From: CAZPQK01 sp964588695
Lineage (GTDB): Bacteria; Krumholzibacteriota; Krumholzibacteriia; WVZY01; JAKEHA01
Assembly (NCBI GenBank): GCA_964588695.1
Contig: CAZPQK010000007.1
Coordinates: 107,296 to 171,295 of the forward strand
Length of the DNA stretch: 64,000 bases
Direction of reading: 5' to 3'
Shown here one piece after another: positions 49,600 to 59,535 of the stretch (position 1 is the first letter of the stretch; each line of letters opens with the position of its first letter). A program made the translations under genes and the position numbers. The notes below the pieces were generated by a model that saw only the letters and a list, made by a program, of their open reading frames with translations, was not told the DNA's origin and ran no database searches.

Positions 49600-52239
49600 C
49601 TAGTCCTGGTGCGGTGGAGAGGTCTTTTCTTGCAGGGCGTGAACAGTTGCCAGCGAACGGTCGACTTGTCGAACGCGGTAATCGTTTTCGGGGTAGCGAC
49701 TCGCGTAGGACGATCGCGCCGCCCGCAGTTGCGACTCGGCGGCGGCCAAGTCTCCCTTCTCGACCAGGCAGCGACCCATCGCGTAACGAGCATTAGCCAC
49801 GTCAACATGATCGGTGGTCATCAGTTCGGCAAAGGATGCCATTGCCGCCGTTATTAATGAGTCGGCCGTTTGAACGTTGCCATCGTCCAACTCAATTACC
49901 GCCAGGTCGGTCATCAAGGCTGCTGTCCGAAACTGCGTAGGGTTCTCCAGGTTTCGCGCGATCGTCAGCGCGCGGTCAATCAGCTGGCGAGCCGCGTCGT
50001 GGCGTCCCGCGCGATACTCGATCGTGCCAAGACCACGAAGTGGATTCACCGCATGTTTGGCTTCGTTTTGACTTTCGTAGCTCAGCGCTCGTGTAAATGC
50101 CTCCCGCGCGTCGTCGGCTCGTCCCATGTCGGAAAGAATCCAGCCGCGCAAGTCGTACGCACCCATAAGGCCGGCAAACGAATCACCGTAAGCGTTGCGC
50201 AGCGCCGCAATTTCTCGGTCTTCGACGTCCAGCGCTTCGTTTAACTGGCCCGAAAAACGCAACGCCGAAGCAAGCGTCTTTAGCGACAACGTCGAGTAAG
50301 CATGGTCCGCACCGTAACGAGTTTCCAACAAGTCCAATGATTGGCGCGCGGTTCCCACCGCGACCGCGTAGTCGCCCGAGTTTACCTGCGCGGTCGCGAT
50401 TTCGCGCAGCAACATTGCCACTCGAGGATGGTCGGGGCCAAAACTTTGTTCATAGGAGGGCAGGAGTTTCTGAAAGTATGCGACTGCATCGCGATCTCGC
50501 CCGGCTCCGGTGCAGGCCACTCCGAGATAACGCAAACAACGCTGCGTTAGCCGGTGCCCTGCACCTAGTTCGCGCTCGAATACGGGCAGTACCGCCTCGC
50601 CGATCGTAACCGCCTCTTCGGCACGCCCCTGCTGGTACAACATTGCCGCCAGATGGTACCGACTTTCGGCGGTTTCGATGTGGTCGTCGCCAAATCGTTC
50701 CTCGGCCAGGCCCACCGACCGCCGTGCCGACTCTATCCCTGCGTCCAAACGCCCTACGTTGGAATGTGCATCGCCGAGCACCCGCAGCAGCTCTACCTTG
50801 GCGTCGACCGACAAATCTTGATAGTCCTCGCTGTCGAGGTTTTCGACTCCCTGGTCAAGCACGTCGATCAATGTAATGTCGCCGGTTCTTCCATGTTGCA
50901 ATGTGACGTCATGAAACAGATCGGAAAGGTATCCCGATACGTCGCGCGACACCTGCGCTTCGCGGTTTGCGCGATCACGCTCGGTCGCCACTCTGCGCGA
51001 CTGCACCGTTGTGACCACCGCTACTGCCAGCACACCGAAAGAAGCCGCCGCTGCTACGCCTACTCCCAACCGATGCCGCCGGGTAAATTTGCGGAATCGA
51101 TAAACCGCACTGGGTGGTCGCGCGATAACTGGTTCGTTGCGTTGATAGCGCTGAAGATCGGCGGCGAACTCCGCGGGTGAGCTGTATCTTCGCTCGCGGT
51201 CGTTTTCCAGCGCTTTCATGGCGATCCAATCGAGATCGCCGCGCAACATACGTACCAACGACCGCGGCTCGGTGCGCCGCGTGCTTGCCGCAGCGCTTGC
51301 CTCTTCTCCCAGCGATTCTGCTCGCGTACTGGGTCGCGGCGGATCGAGATCGCGAATCGCCTGCATCATTGCATCGAGGCCCTTTTGCCTAAGACTGTCG
51401 CGATCCAGCGGCGTCGCACCGACAAGCAACTCGTAAAGCAACAACCCCAGTGCGTAGACATCGGCACGTGCGTCAACGTCACCCATTGCTGCCTGCTCGG
51501 GGCTCATGTATTCAGGCGTCCCCACCAACATGCCGTTGCGGGTAAAGTTGGCCGCCATCGCGGCGTTAGCGTCGATTGCTTTTGCGATTCCAAAGTCGAT
51601 GACTTTTGGCACCGGCTTTCCGTTTTGCGTCGTAACGATGACGTTTTGCGGCTTAATGTCTCGATGGATCACACCCTTGTGGTGCGCGTACTGAATCGCA
51701 TTGCATACCTCAACAAACAGTGCAATTCGTTCGCCCATCGTCAGGCGACCTTCGTCGCAAAACTGGGTAATACTGGAGCCCGGGACGTATTCCATCGCGA
51801 AGAACGGGTGACCTTCCGGCGTTGCTCCCGCTTCAAAAACGCGCGCAATGCCAGGATGATCCATAACCGCTAGGGCCTGGCGCTCAACCTGAAACCGAGC
51901 CAGGATTTCGCGCGAACCATCACCCGACTTCGCGACTTTCAGGGCCACCAACCGTTTCATTGGTTCACTCTGCTCGGCCAGGTACACCGTACCCATCCCG
52001 CCTTCGCCCAGAATCTCGATAATCCGGAATCCGTTTATCGTCTCGGGCAGTTGCGGCTGTTCGTCCACACCAAACTCTGCAACTGCGGCGTCGTAATGGG
52101 CGAGCAAAGCCAGAACCTGACGGCAAAGATCATCGTCGCCCGCGCACTCGCGTTTAACCAGCGATGCGCGCTCCGATGCAGGTGCATCTAATGCGCTTTG
52201 GTAGACCGATTCAATTCTGGCCTGGCGATTGGAATCCAT
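49600..52239 (-). CDS. Membrane Ser/Thr protein kinase with TPR sensor region
   Basis: 879-aa kinase of the same plan as 26441-29035. After the conserved leader (ASERASLVKRECAGDDDL), the kinase domain at about 70-360 has GEGGMGTVY, VALKVAK, HRDIKPQN, DFGIAK and YMSPEQA. A membrane helix lies at about 395-415 and a long TPR solenoid fills about 450-870. Catalytic residues are intact. It begins 6 bases after the upstream ECF sigma gene. The TPR part is diverged from the other kinases and may bind a different partner. Confidence 0.93.
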   Translation of the reverse strand: MDSNRQARIESVYQSALDAPASERASLVKRECAGDDDLCRQVLALLAHYDAAVAEFGVDEQPQLPETINGFRIIEILGEGGMGTVYLAEQSEPMKRLVALKVAKSGDGSREILARFQVERQALAVMDHPGIARVFEAGATPEGHPFFAMEYVPGSSITQFCDEGRLTMGERIALFVEVCNAIQYAHHKGVIHRDIKPQNVIVTTQNGKPVPKVIDFGIAKAIDANAAMAANFTRNGMLVGTPEYMSPEQAAMGDVDARADVYALGLLLYELLVGATPLDRDSLRQKGLDAMMQAIRDLDPPRPSTRAESLGEEASAAASTRRTEPRSLVRMLRGDLDWIAMKALENDRERRYSSPAEFAADLQRYQRNEPVIARPPSAVYRFRKFTRRHRLGVGVAAAASFGVLAVAVVTTVQSRRVATERDRANREAQVSRDVSGYLSDLFHDVTLQHGRTGDITLIDVLDQGVENLDSEDYQDLSVDAKVELLRVLGDAHSNVGRLDAGIESARRSVGLAEERFGDDHIETAESRYHLAAMLYQQGRAEEAVTIGEAVLPVFERELGAGHRLTQRCLRYLGVACTGAGRDRDAVAYFQKLLPSYEQSFGPDHPRVAMLLREIATAQVNSGDYAVAVGTARQSLDLLETRYGADHAYSTLSLKTLASALRFSGQLNEALDVEDREIAALRNAYGDSFAGLMGAYDLRGWILSDMGRADDAREAFTRALSYESQNEAKHAVNPLRGLGTIEYRAGRHDAARQLIDRALTIARNLENPTQFRTAALMTDLAVIELDDGNVQTADSLITAAMASFAELMTTDHVDVANARYAMGRCLVEKGDLAAAESQLRAARSSYASRYPENDYRVRQVDRSLATVHALQEKTSPPHQD

Positions 52240-52245
52240 TGCGCC

Positions 52246-52827
52246 TTACCTGCTGGTTCCTTTGTCGATGGACAGCTCCTGGTGGAGACGGGCGATAACA
52301 TAGCGCCACTCGCGGTCGACCGTTCGCACCGAAACCCCCAGGGCCGCGGCAGCTTCCTCGCGGGTCAGACCAGCGAAGTAGCGCAGCATGACGAGTTCGG
52401 CTTTGCGAGGGTCTTCGGCTTCGAGTCGATCAAGTGCCATGTCGAGCGCGAGAATGTCGTCGCAGGGGGGCGGCATCGACACCCGAACCATGTCGATATC
52501 TACGTGCTGGCGATCCCCGCCGTGCTTGACCGCGCCCTTGCGCCGCGCCTGATCGACGAGGATCTGGCGCATGGCCCGCGAGGCAGCCGCAAAGAAGTGC
52601 CCGCGTCCATCCCAACCGGGATCTTCCTTCCCCACTAGTCGCAAGTATGCTTCGTGAACCAGAGCGGTGGGCTGCAGGGTATTGCCTGGCGGGACATGAG
52701 CCATTCGTGCGCGCGCGAGTTTGCGGAGTTCGTCGTAGACGGCCGGTAACAACTCGTTGGAAGCCTGACGGTCGCCGCGATTGACTGCGTCTAAGAGTCG
52801 GGTAATGTGTCCAGGTTCTTGAGCCAT
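52246..52827 (-). CDS. ECF sigma factor of the kinase-linked type
   Basis: 193-aa ECF sigma factor with region 2 (LLPAVYDELRKLARARMA, NTLQPTALVHEAYLRL) and region 4 (LVMLRYFAGLTREEAAAALG, SVRTVDREWRYVIARL). It is closer in sequence to the one at 61898 than to that at 29045. It is upstream of and cotranscribed with its kinase, with no anti-sigma gene. The ATG follows a weak purine stretch. Confidence 0.93.
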   Translation of the reverse strand: MAQEPGHITRLLDAVNRGDRQASNELLPAVYDELRKLARARMAHVPPGNTLQPTALVHEAYLRLVGKEDPGWDGRGHFFAAASRAMRQILVDQARRKGAVKHGGDRQHVDIDMVRVSMPPPCDDILALDMALDRLEAEDPRKAELVMLRYFAGLTREEAAAALGVSVRTVDREWRYVIARLHQELSIDKGTSR

Positions 52828-52949
52828 GTACTAACTAGTCTAGCACAGCCACGGGCACACCGAGTCCGGGAAGAAAATGGCCACGGGATGCAAGTCGCGC
52901 GTACATCCGTGCGTCTATGTTACAGTCCAAACAACGAAAGGAGACAGAG

Positions 52950-53801
52950 ATGCATGATGACGACTTTGGAGGTCTGGACCTCGATTTGAAGGCCACAATG
53001 TCCCGACGCCAGGCGCTGCGATTGGCATTGGGCGCATCTTTGATCCCCATCGTTGGAAGTGCTAGCCCGGCCCCCGCCGCTTCCGACGGCCTCTCGAATT
53101 CGACAACGGGAGGAGCGTGCGACCACATCCCGCCGGAAACCGCCGGCCCGTATCCCGGCAATGGCTCCAACGGACCGGACGTTCTCGCTTTATCCGGGGT
53201 CGTTCGTAGCGACATTACCACTAGCTTTGGTGGCTTGTCCGGGACTGTCGACGGGATTCCGCTGAGCGTAACGCTTACCATCGTTTCCACGAACAGTTGT
53301 GCGCCGCTGGAAGGTTACGCGGTTTACCTTTGGCATTGCGACCGCGATGGCCAGTACTCCTTGTACTCCTCTGGTGTCACCAATCAAAACTGGCTGCGTG
53401 GCGTGCAAGTAGCGGACGCGGGTGGCGCGCTGACTTTTAGTACCGTCTTTCCGGGTTGTTATCCAGGTCGGTGGCCGCATATGCATTTCGAAGTCTACCC
53501 TAGCGAGAGTGCGGCGTCAGATGTAGGAAACAAGATTGCCACCTCGCAGCTCGCGCTGCCGAAAGCGTCTTGTGACGAAGTGTACGCGACGGCCAACTAC
53601 TCACAGAGTGCAACCAATTTGGCGTCACTATCTTTGGCAACCGACAACGTGTTTAGCGACGGCGCGCAACTGCAAATCGCGACCATCACTGGTAACGCGA
53701 CTTCCGGTTACGCAGCGACCCTAACCGTTGCGGTCGACGAGTCTACGACGCCGGTTAATCAACGTTCGCTGGGATGGATCAAGTCGTCCTACAAGCGGTA
53801 G
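52950..53801 (+). CDS. Tat-exported intradiol dioxygenase-like protein
   Basis: 283-aa protein with a twin-arginine signal (SRRQALRLALGAS, about 18-30). A protocatechuate 3,4-dioxygenase beta-like fold follows. The four non-haem Fe(III) ligands can be placed at Tyr 136 (DGQYS), Tyr 171 (GCYPG), His 177 and His 179 (RWPHMHF). The ETAGPYP motif near residue 63 is a mark of exported intradiol dioxygenases. Substrate is unknown; secreted relatives act on aromatic compounds. The C-terminus ends in GWIKSSYKR, resembling the tail of the protein at 2793-3428. ATG at 52950 chosen for its GGAG box; the upstream ATG at 52917 lacks one. It is divergent from the ECF/kinase pair. Confidence 0.83.
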   Translation: MHDDDFGGLDLDLKATMSRRQALRLALGASLIPIVGSASPAPAASDGLSNSTTGGACDHIPPETAGPYPGNGSNGPDVLALSGVVRSDITTSFGGLSGTVDGIPLSVTLTIVSTNSCAPLEGYAVYLWHCDRDGQYSLYSSGVTNQNWLRGVQVADAGGALTFSTVFPGCYPGRWPHMHFEVYPSESAASDVGNKIATSQLALPKASCDEVYATANYSQSATNLASLSLATDNVFSDGAQLQIATITGNATSGYAATLTVAVDESTTPVNQRSLGWIKSSYKR

Positions 53802-54109
53802 ATCATTGACTCGCAAGCTTCATCCGGCCACGGCTGAATCGGAGTTGGTTCAGCTATAGTATCGGCACAACAACACGAACAATCTTTCAGATTTTACTTG
53901 ACGACTTTTTACGACCTCTTGTTTTGAGAGCCGTTGGCGCTATAAAAACCCCACTTCCGTCGCGCTGAAGCAAGCCCGTCGCAATGATTACAATCTTTTG
54001 ATTGTTTTTGTTGGGCGCACCCAACCAGTGCATTGTACGCCCGCTCACGCGAGCCGCAAAACCCCCATGTTATATTGTCGCTAACGTGCCGACCAGAAAG
54101 GGCACGTTA
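53802..54109. other. A/T-rich intergenic region
   Basis: 308 bases with no supported coding frame. It is locally richer in A and T than the genes around it, with T-runs near 53890-53950. It carries an isolated ttgacg hexamer near 53898 but no convincing -10 partner, and I see no hairpin with a T-run. It sits next to a decayed HNH-family gene and may be remnant sequence. Confidence 0.35.
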
Positions 54110-54710
54110 ATGAACGCTTCAACCGAATCGGCCGCACTCTCGACGCTCAACCACGAGCAACTTCATCATCGCATCAGCACTCCAATGACCCGCGAACGGC
54201 GCGTGACGCTCCGAATTCTCGACCACTTGATCGAAATGGATCGCCGTCGCCTCTATCGCGACCGCGGGCACACCTCCGCGCGAACGGATCACCCCAATTA
54301 TTGTGAAGCAATCGAAACCGAGCGGCCAGGTTCTCGATCTACTCGCTTCCCCACCAGTGACGGTGCGCCCACGATCGGCGAACCACATTCAAAATGGATG
54401 TAGTAGTTTGAGCCAGGATGTCGGTAAAAAGCGTGTGACCGAAAGTGTTGCCATGACTTCGTCCGCGCCGCCGCCAGCCAGCGAGACTGAAAAGCGTTTT
54501 CGCTTGCAGTTCACCATCGACGAAGCCACAGCGGCGCAGCTGGAGAAAGCGATGGCACTGGCCAGCCACCGCGTGCGCGGTCAAATGACGACCGAACGGC
54601 TGTTTCAAATTGTGCTAGCGGAATTCATTGGTCACACAACCACCTCATGGCCGAGCGGATATTTGGCGGCGACAAATCGCATCCAAAATGAATGTGAATC
54701 CGGGGCATAA
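54110..54710 (+). pseudogene. Decayed HNH-endonuclease-family gene
   Basis: Two ORF fragments in different frames together resemble a multicopy HNH-family protein. Fragment 1 (54110-54403) begins TLNHEQLHHRISTPMTRER and continues TLRILDHLIEMDRRRLYRDRG, the usual N-terminal helix block. It then runs into unrelated sequence where the SLFxYC and RIxxAR blocks should be. Fragment 2 (within 54303-54710) continues with VLDLLASPPVTVRP and then EKRFRLQFTIDEATAAQLEKA, the mid-protein block that normally precedes the HNH domain. The HNH motif itself is absent. At least one frameshift near 54280-54310, an internal deletion and loss of the 3' end are implied. Assignment rests on remembered family motifs. 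Confidence 0.6.
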
Positions 54711-54852
54711 GGACGTTTAAGGGCCAGCCGGCGAGTTGAGGCAGTGGGCTAGGCCCAAGCTTTGTCCATGTCGGGCAATGGGCCTTTTCGGATTGTCGGT
54801 CGGGTGCTAGACTTCGCCAATTAGCAGTATCTCTAGCACTTAGGACGCGGGC

Positions 54853-57552
54853 GTGATCGGCAAACAGCTATCCCATTTCCAGATTATCGACGAACTCGGC
54901 TCCGGGGGCATGGGTGATGTTTATCGTGCCCGTGATACCAAGCTCGGCCGCGATGTCGCGCTAAAGGTCCTTCCCCCAGAGTTCGCCCAGGACGACGCTC
55001 GCCGCAGCCGGTTTATTCGCGAAGCGCAAGCAATTGCGGCACTAAAGCACCCCAACATTGTCACTATCTACTCGGTTGAAGAAGCCGATGGCGTGAACTT
55101 CATTATAATGGAGTTGATCGAAGGCGATACGCTAGCCAACGCGATACCTAAGGCTGGGCTTTCGCTGGATCGGTTCTTTGAGATCGCGGTACCGCTGGCC
55201 GACGCAGTAAGCAGTGCTCACGAGCACGGAATCACTCACCGCGACCTTAAGCCCGCAAACATCATGTTCGACCGCGACGGCCGGGTGAAGGTGCTCGACT
55301 TCGGTCTGGCTAAGCTACTCGCGCCCGACCACGACTCCGATGTTACGTCGGTCGAAAGCGGAGACACCGGCGTTGGACAGGTGGTCGGCACTGCGTCGTA
55401 CATGTCGCCCGAGCAGGCGGAAGGCAAGGAGATCGATCACCGGTCGGATTTGTTTTCGCTCGGGATCGTGCTTTACGAAATGGCAACCGGTAAGCGCGCG
55501 TTCAAAGGCGACACGCAGCTGTCGACGCTTAGCGCCATCCTCAAAGATACTCCGCAACACATCAGCGAAATCCGACCCGAGATGCCGCGTCACCTGGGCC
55601 GCATTATTAATCGCTGCCTGGAAAAATCTCCCGACCGACGCTTTCAGTCGGCCAAAGAAGTGCGCAACGACCTGGAAGGCCTGCGCAAAGAGATCGACTC
55701 CGGAGATCTGTCGCTGACGTCCGAAAACCTCGCGTCGTTGCAAAGTACGAAAAGTTCCGGCGGCCGCCGCTGGCTGGTTCCGGCGATTGTCGCGGGCGTT
55801 GTCGCCATAGCCGCGGTCGTATGGATGGCGCGCCCCAAAGACAACACAACGATGACGATTAACGATGCTGTCACTATGGCCAGGTCGATTGCCGACGGCA
55901 TGCCCACTCCCGCCGAAGCAAAACGGAAGATGGCGGTAGTACTGCCCTTCGACAACCTCGGCGTCGAAGAGGACGCGTACTTCGCCGCCGGCATGACCGA
56001 CGAGCTGACCAGCCGTCTGTCGGCCGTCGATGGCATCGGCGTAATCTCGCGTACCAGCGCGACGCAGTACGATCGTTCGGGCAAGACGATGAAGGAGATC
56101 GGTGAGGACCTGGGCGTAGATTATGTCATCGAAGGGTCGGTGCGGTTTGCTCCCGGCAGTGATGGTATCGACCGGGTCCGGATCACGCCGCTTCTGGTAC
56201 AGGTCAGCGATGATACTCAGCTTTGGTCGGAAACGTTCGACCGCAACATCGACGATGTGTTTGCCGTGCAGACCGAAATCGCGTCGCAAGTGGCAAAGCA
56301 GCTGGGTGTCACCGTCGCGGCTGGCGCTCAACAAATTGTAAGCGACGTCCCGACGACCAACATGAAGGCCTATGAGGCGTTTATCAAGGCACGGACATAC
56401 AAGGACACTTCTGGCAATTTCATGGAGTACGTGCGAGTTGTCGAACAGTTATACAACGAGGCGGTTACGCTCGACCCTACTTTCGTTGAAGCTTGGGCCG
56501 ACTTGTCGACGTTTCATTCAAGCGTTTACAACTCGCCTTTCGACAGAACGGAGTCGCGACTCCTAAAGGCGCGGGAAGCACTTGAAAGAGCCGAGGCGTT
56601 GGCACCCAATCACCACAAGACGTTACTGGCGCGCGGCAATTATCTCTACTACTGCTTCGGAGAGTACGACAAGGCGTTGGAGTACTACCTGCGGGTCATC
56701 GACCTGGTGCCCAACAGCGACTCCGGTTGGGCGCAAGCCGGCTATATTTATCGGCGTCAGGGCAAGTGGGCGCAGCATTTGGAAACGATTCAACACGCAC
56801 TCGAGTTAGACCCGCGCAACGAAGTGACGCTGGGCAACATCGCCGATACCTACTCGTGCCTGCGCGACTTCGAAGCCGCACTCGACTATCTTGATCGCGC
56901 CATCGACATGGGCTACGACGACGTTCTGGTCGCGTTCTCTCGCTACACCATCCTGCAAAGCTTGGGCCGTTCCAACAAAGAACTCGACGATTACGCAGCA
57001 TCGCTTGACAACCCGGTTGCCGGGCCGTTTCTACGTTCGTGGAATGCTGGAATCCAACGCCGCTTTGACGAAGCGCGAGAGCTTAGCGACGTGGTCCCCG
57101 AATACTCGGAAGAATTTGTGATGTGGAAACGAAACCTGCAATCTACCATCGAATGGTGGGCCGGGAACACCGAACGAGCTGCCTCGATTGCCGAAGAGAA
57201 CGTCGAGCGTATCCGCAAACTTCTAATCAAGTCTCCGCAGAACACGGAACTACGCCTGGTGCTCGCGGGGCAGCTTGCCTTCGTTGGTCGACACAACGAA
57301 GCGACTGCGGAAGCCAAACTAACGGCGTCGCAGATGGCAGCGGATAAGTACATGGGCGCTACTGCTCTTGAAACGCTGGCTCTCGTCTACACCATTGCCG
57401 GCCGCCACGACGAGGCGATTGACTTGCTTGCCGATTTGCTGCAGCGCACCTATCAGGACCCCATCACCGTCCAGGATCTAAGAAGCAGTCCGGATTGGGA
57501 TCCGCTCCGCGACAACGATCGTTTTAAGCGGTTGATTCCGCCGACTAGCTAG
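54853..57552 (+). CDS. Ser/Thr protein kinase with FlgO/CadC-like and TPR domains
   Basis: 899-aa protein starting with GTG. Its kinase domain at about 8-270 has GSGGMGDVYRARD, VALKVLP, HRDLKPAN, DFGLAK and YMSPEQAEG. A membrane helix lies at about 312-330 (LVPAIVAGVVAIAAVVWMA). A FlgO-like / CadC-type domain at about 355-480 carries KMAVVLPFDNLG, AYFAAGMTDELTSRL and DYVIEGSVR. TPR repeats follow (about 500-890). This architecture differs from the three ECF-linked kinases, and no sigma gene is adjacent. It resembles kinases abundant in Acidobacteria. All kinase catalytic residues are present. The gene is monocistronic. Confidence 0.93.
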   Translation: MIGKQLSHFQIIDELGSGGMGDVYRARDTKLGRDVALKVLPPEFAQDDARRSRFIREAQAIAALKHPNIVTIYSVEEADGVNFIIMELIEGDTLANAIPKAGLSLDRFFEIAVPLADAVSSAHEHGITHRDLKPANIMFDRDGRVKVLDFGLAKLLAPDHDSDVTSVESGDTGVGQVVGTASYMSPEQAEGKEIDHRSDLFSLGIVLYEMATGKRAFKGDTQLSTLSAILKDTPQHISEIRPEMPRHLGRIINRCLEKSPDRRFQSAKEVRNDLEGLRKEIDSGDLSLTSENLASLQSTKSSGGRRWLVPAIVAGVVAIAAVVWMARPKDNTTMTINDAVTMARSIADGMPTPAEAKRKMAVVLPFDNLGVEEDAYFAAGMTDELTSRLSAVDGIGVISRTSATQYDRSGKTMKEIGEDLGVDYVIEGSVRFAPGSDGIDRVRITPLLVQVSDDTQLWSETFDRNIDDVFAVQTEIASQVAKQLGVTVAAGAQQIVSDVPTTNMKAYEAFIKARTYKDTSGNFMEYVRVVEQLYNEAVTLDPTFVEAWADLSTFHSSVYNSPFDRTESRLLKAREALERAEALAPNHHKTLLARGNYLYYCFGEYDKALEYYLRVIDLVPNSDSGWAQAGYIYRRQGKWAQHLETIQHALELDPRNEVTLGNIADTYSCLRDFEAALDYLDRAIDMGYDDVLVAFSRYTILQSLGRSNKELDDYAASLDNPVAGPFLRSWNAGIQRRFDEARELSDVVPEYSEEFVMWKRNLQSTIEWWAGNTERAASIAEENVERIRKLLIKSPQNTELRLVLAGQLAFVGRHNEATAEAKLTASQMAADKYMGATALETLALVYTIAGRHDEAIDLLADLLQRTYQDPITVQDLRSSPDWDPLRDNDRFKRLIPPTS

Positions 57553-57575
57553 CACCCTCAATGCTCGCGCGTTGT

Positions 57576-58187
57576 CTACTTCCCCGAGTGCAGCGTAAGC
57601 CCCACCGAATAGACGATGTCTTGCTGGTCCAGTTCACTTGTACGCAAGTCGCCAACTTCCCAGTAAGTCGTGTAGATATAGTTGTCGATGCCGACCCGCA
57701 ACGAAGTCGACTTGCCCAGGGGCACGAGTAGCGCGCCGCCGATGACACCGGTACCAAAGGTGCTGTTTTCGATTTCGTTGGAGTCGAAGGCAACACTCCG
57801 CATTCCAAAGCCCGCGCTTACTTGAAACTGCGGCCCCTGGCCCATTCCCAATACCGCGCGACCAGTCCCGTAGAAGATGTTTGCACCCAACTCGCCTTCG
57901 GCGCCAAACGCAACGGCGTCCAGCGAAGACCCCACAAAGTGGCCCGCGCCTTCGATGGCGAAGTTGTCGTTTAACCAAATAGTCAGGTACCCGCCGAACG
58001 CCGTCCCTCCAGCAAACTTGGCTTCGATGGCGCCGATTCCGGCGAACTCTTCGTCGACATTGTTCTGCGTGGCGTTGAAAGCACCGACGACCGGGGTAAT
58101 GTCGACGCGTGCGCCCTCTGCGTGGGCAGGGCCAGAGGCGACGCCAAACGTTATAAGTAGGCTTAAAATAGTAATTTGCTTGTTCAT
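57576..58187 (-). CDS. Outer-membrane beta-barrel protein, OmpA/OmpW-like size
   Basis: 203-aa exported protein with a signal peptide (about 1-23, PAHA) and an eight-strand-like alternation of amphipathic segments (AFGGYLTIWLNDNFAIEGAGHFVG, shortened here as GGYLTIWLNDNFAIEGA). It ends IVYSVGLTLHSGK, like small outer-membrane proteins. ATG at 58187 has a GGAG box; the frame to 58247 adds residues without signal character. Convergent with the kinase gene. No ligand or role is evident. Confidence 0.7.
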   Translation of the reverse strand: MNKQITILSLLITFGVASGPAHAEGARVDITPVVGAFNATQNNVDEEFAGIGAIEAKFAGGTAFGGYLTIWLNDNFAIEGAGHFVGSSLDAVAFGAEGELGANIFYGTGRAVLGMGQGPQFQVSAGFGMRSVAFDSNEIENSTFGTGVIGGALLVPLGKSTSLRVGIDNYIYTTYWEVGDLRTSELDQQDIVYSVGLTLHSGK

Positions 58188-58335
58188 GGATTCTCCAGGT
58201 GGTCCGGTGTTATTGGTGTCACCGGTTAACGCCGGGAAACGCAGCAAATGTGATAAGGCGCGTCGCCGTGCTATAATTATTGTTCAGCGATCACAACCAT
58301 ACTTTCGTACATCCAACTAGACCCCTGGGGGCTTT

Positions 58336-59526
58336 ATGCGACGGTTTCTAATAGCAACTGCCATCCTGTGCGTGGCTGGCAACAGTCTCGCCGTGAACAC
58401 TTTCTCTGATGGCTCCGACGGAGCGTTGGTTGTAGGTGTCGGACAAAACGTCGTAATAGATCTTTCTCAAGCCCCGACGGGTACGTGGAGCGATGCCGCC
58501 AGCGGAGACGGCATTTACGACCCCACCGAGTGGGCAGTGGTCTTTAAGTACTCGGTCGTCGTCATTGCCGAAGGCGCTACGGTAAGCTTTACCAATCACC
58601 CCAGCCGCGCACCGGTGGTGTGGTTGGTGCAGGACAGCGTGTCGGTTGACACGACCGCAACCATCGACTTAACCGGCGCCGATGGCACCGGAGGATTCTC
58701 CGAGCCGGGACCAGGTGGGTTTCGGGGTGCCGAAGATGGTCCCGGACTTGGACCGGGCGGCGCTCACAATACTTCCATCTACGGCGGCGGATCGTACGGT
58801 ACCGGTGGAGTGTTCGGCGGGTCCATCTACGGCAACGAGCGCGTACTCCCGCTTATCGGCGGATCGGGCGGATCGTCACAGACCTCCGGTGGGTTTGCCG
58901 GCGCTGGTGGCGGAGCTATTCTCATTGCGGCGGGCACAACAATCACGCTCTCCGGAACCATTGACGCGTCGGGTGGCGATTTTGGTGCCTTTTCCGCTGG
59001 CGGTGGTGCAGGTGGTGGCATTCGTTTGATCGCCGAAACTGTAGAAGGCAACGGAACCTTGTTGTGTGATCGCGGGCTCGGATCGGGTGGCAGAAACGGC
59101 GGCTTCGGACGCATTCGCATTGAGACCAACAACCGAGACTTCACCGGCACATCTACACCTGCCTTTACCGAACAGGTTCCACTGGTCTCCACCGACGCCG
59201 AAGTGTGGCCACCGAGCGACGCGCCGACGGTCACCGTTCTTTCCGTGGACGGAGAGAGCGTTCCCGCCGAGCCCACTGCGGAATACTCGGGCACCGGCGA
59301 CGTGTTTACCACCGCCAGCGCGCCAGTCACCGTCCTCATTCAAGCGATGAATGTGCCCATCACGGGTTGGGACGTTGTTCTAAACGTGTCGGTTGACGGG
59401 ACTGTTCGGGACACTTACTTCGCTTCTCTGGTTGGTGGCAACCTAACCCTCTCCACATGGGAAGTCACCAACGTGACGCTTCCCGGGCTTGGCTTTGTGG
59501 CCATGCAAGTTCGGGCGACCGACTAG
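58336..59526 (+). CDS. Secreted glycine-rich beta protein
   Basis: 396-aa exported protein with a signal peptide (about 1-19, GNSLA). A central Gly-rich region at about 110-260 (GPGGFRGAEDGPGLGPGGA, GGAGGGIRLIAETV, GGRNGGFGRIRIE) is of a kind seen in large secreted repeat proteins that form beta-solenoids. The C-terminal region (about 290-396) is beta-rich and has no sorting domain of its own. It ends 9 bases before the repeat protein at 59536, which does carry one, so the two may be cotranscribed and work together. Function is unknown. Confidence 0.65.
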   Translation: MRRFLIATAILCVAGNSLAVNTFSDGSDGALVVGVGQNVVIDLSQAPTGTWSDAASGDGIYDPTEWAVVFKYSVVVIAEGATVSFTNHPSRAPVVWLVQDSVSVDTTATIDLTGADGTGGFSEPGPGGFRGAEDGPGLGPGGAHNTSIYGGGSYGTGGVFGGSIYGNERVLPLIGGSGGSSQTSGGFAGAGGGAILIAAGTTITLSGTIDASGGDFGAFSAGGGAGGGIRLIAETVEGNGTLLCDRGLGSGGRNGGFGRIRIETNNRDFTGTSTPAFTEQVPLVSTDAEVWPPSDAPTVTVLSVDGESVPAEPTAEYSGTGDVFTTASAPVTVLIQAMNVPITGWDVVLNVSVDGTVRDTYFASLVGGNLTLSTWEVTNVTLPGLGFVAMQVRATD

Positions 59527-59535
59527 GTACTTGGG

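Noticed and set aside
55315..56334. Minus-strand frame of 339 codons
   Set aside because: Antisense to the kinase at 54853. It arises from the codon bias of the real gene and has Arg/His-rich low-complexity sequence.
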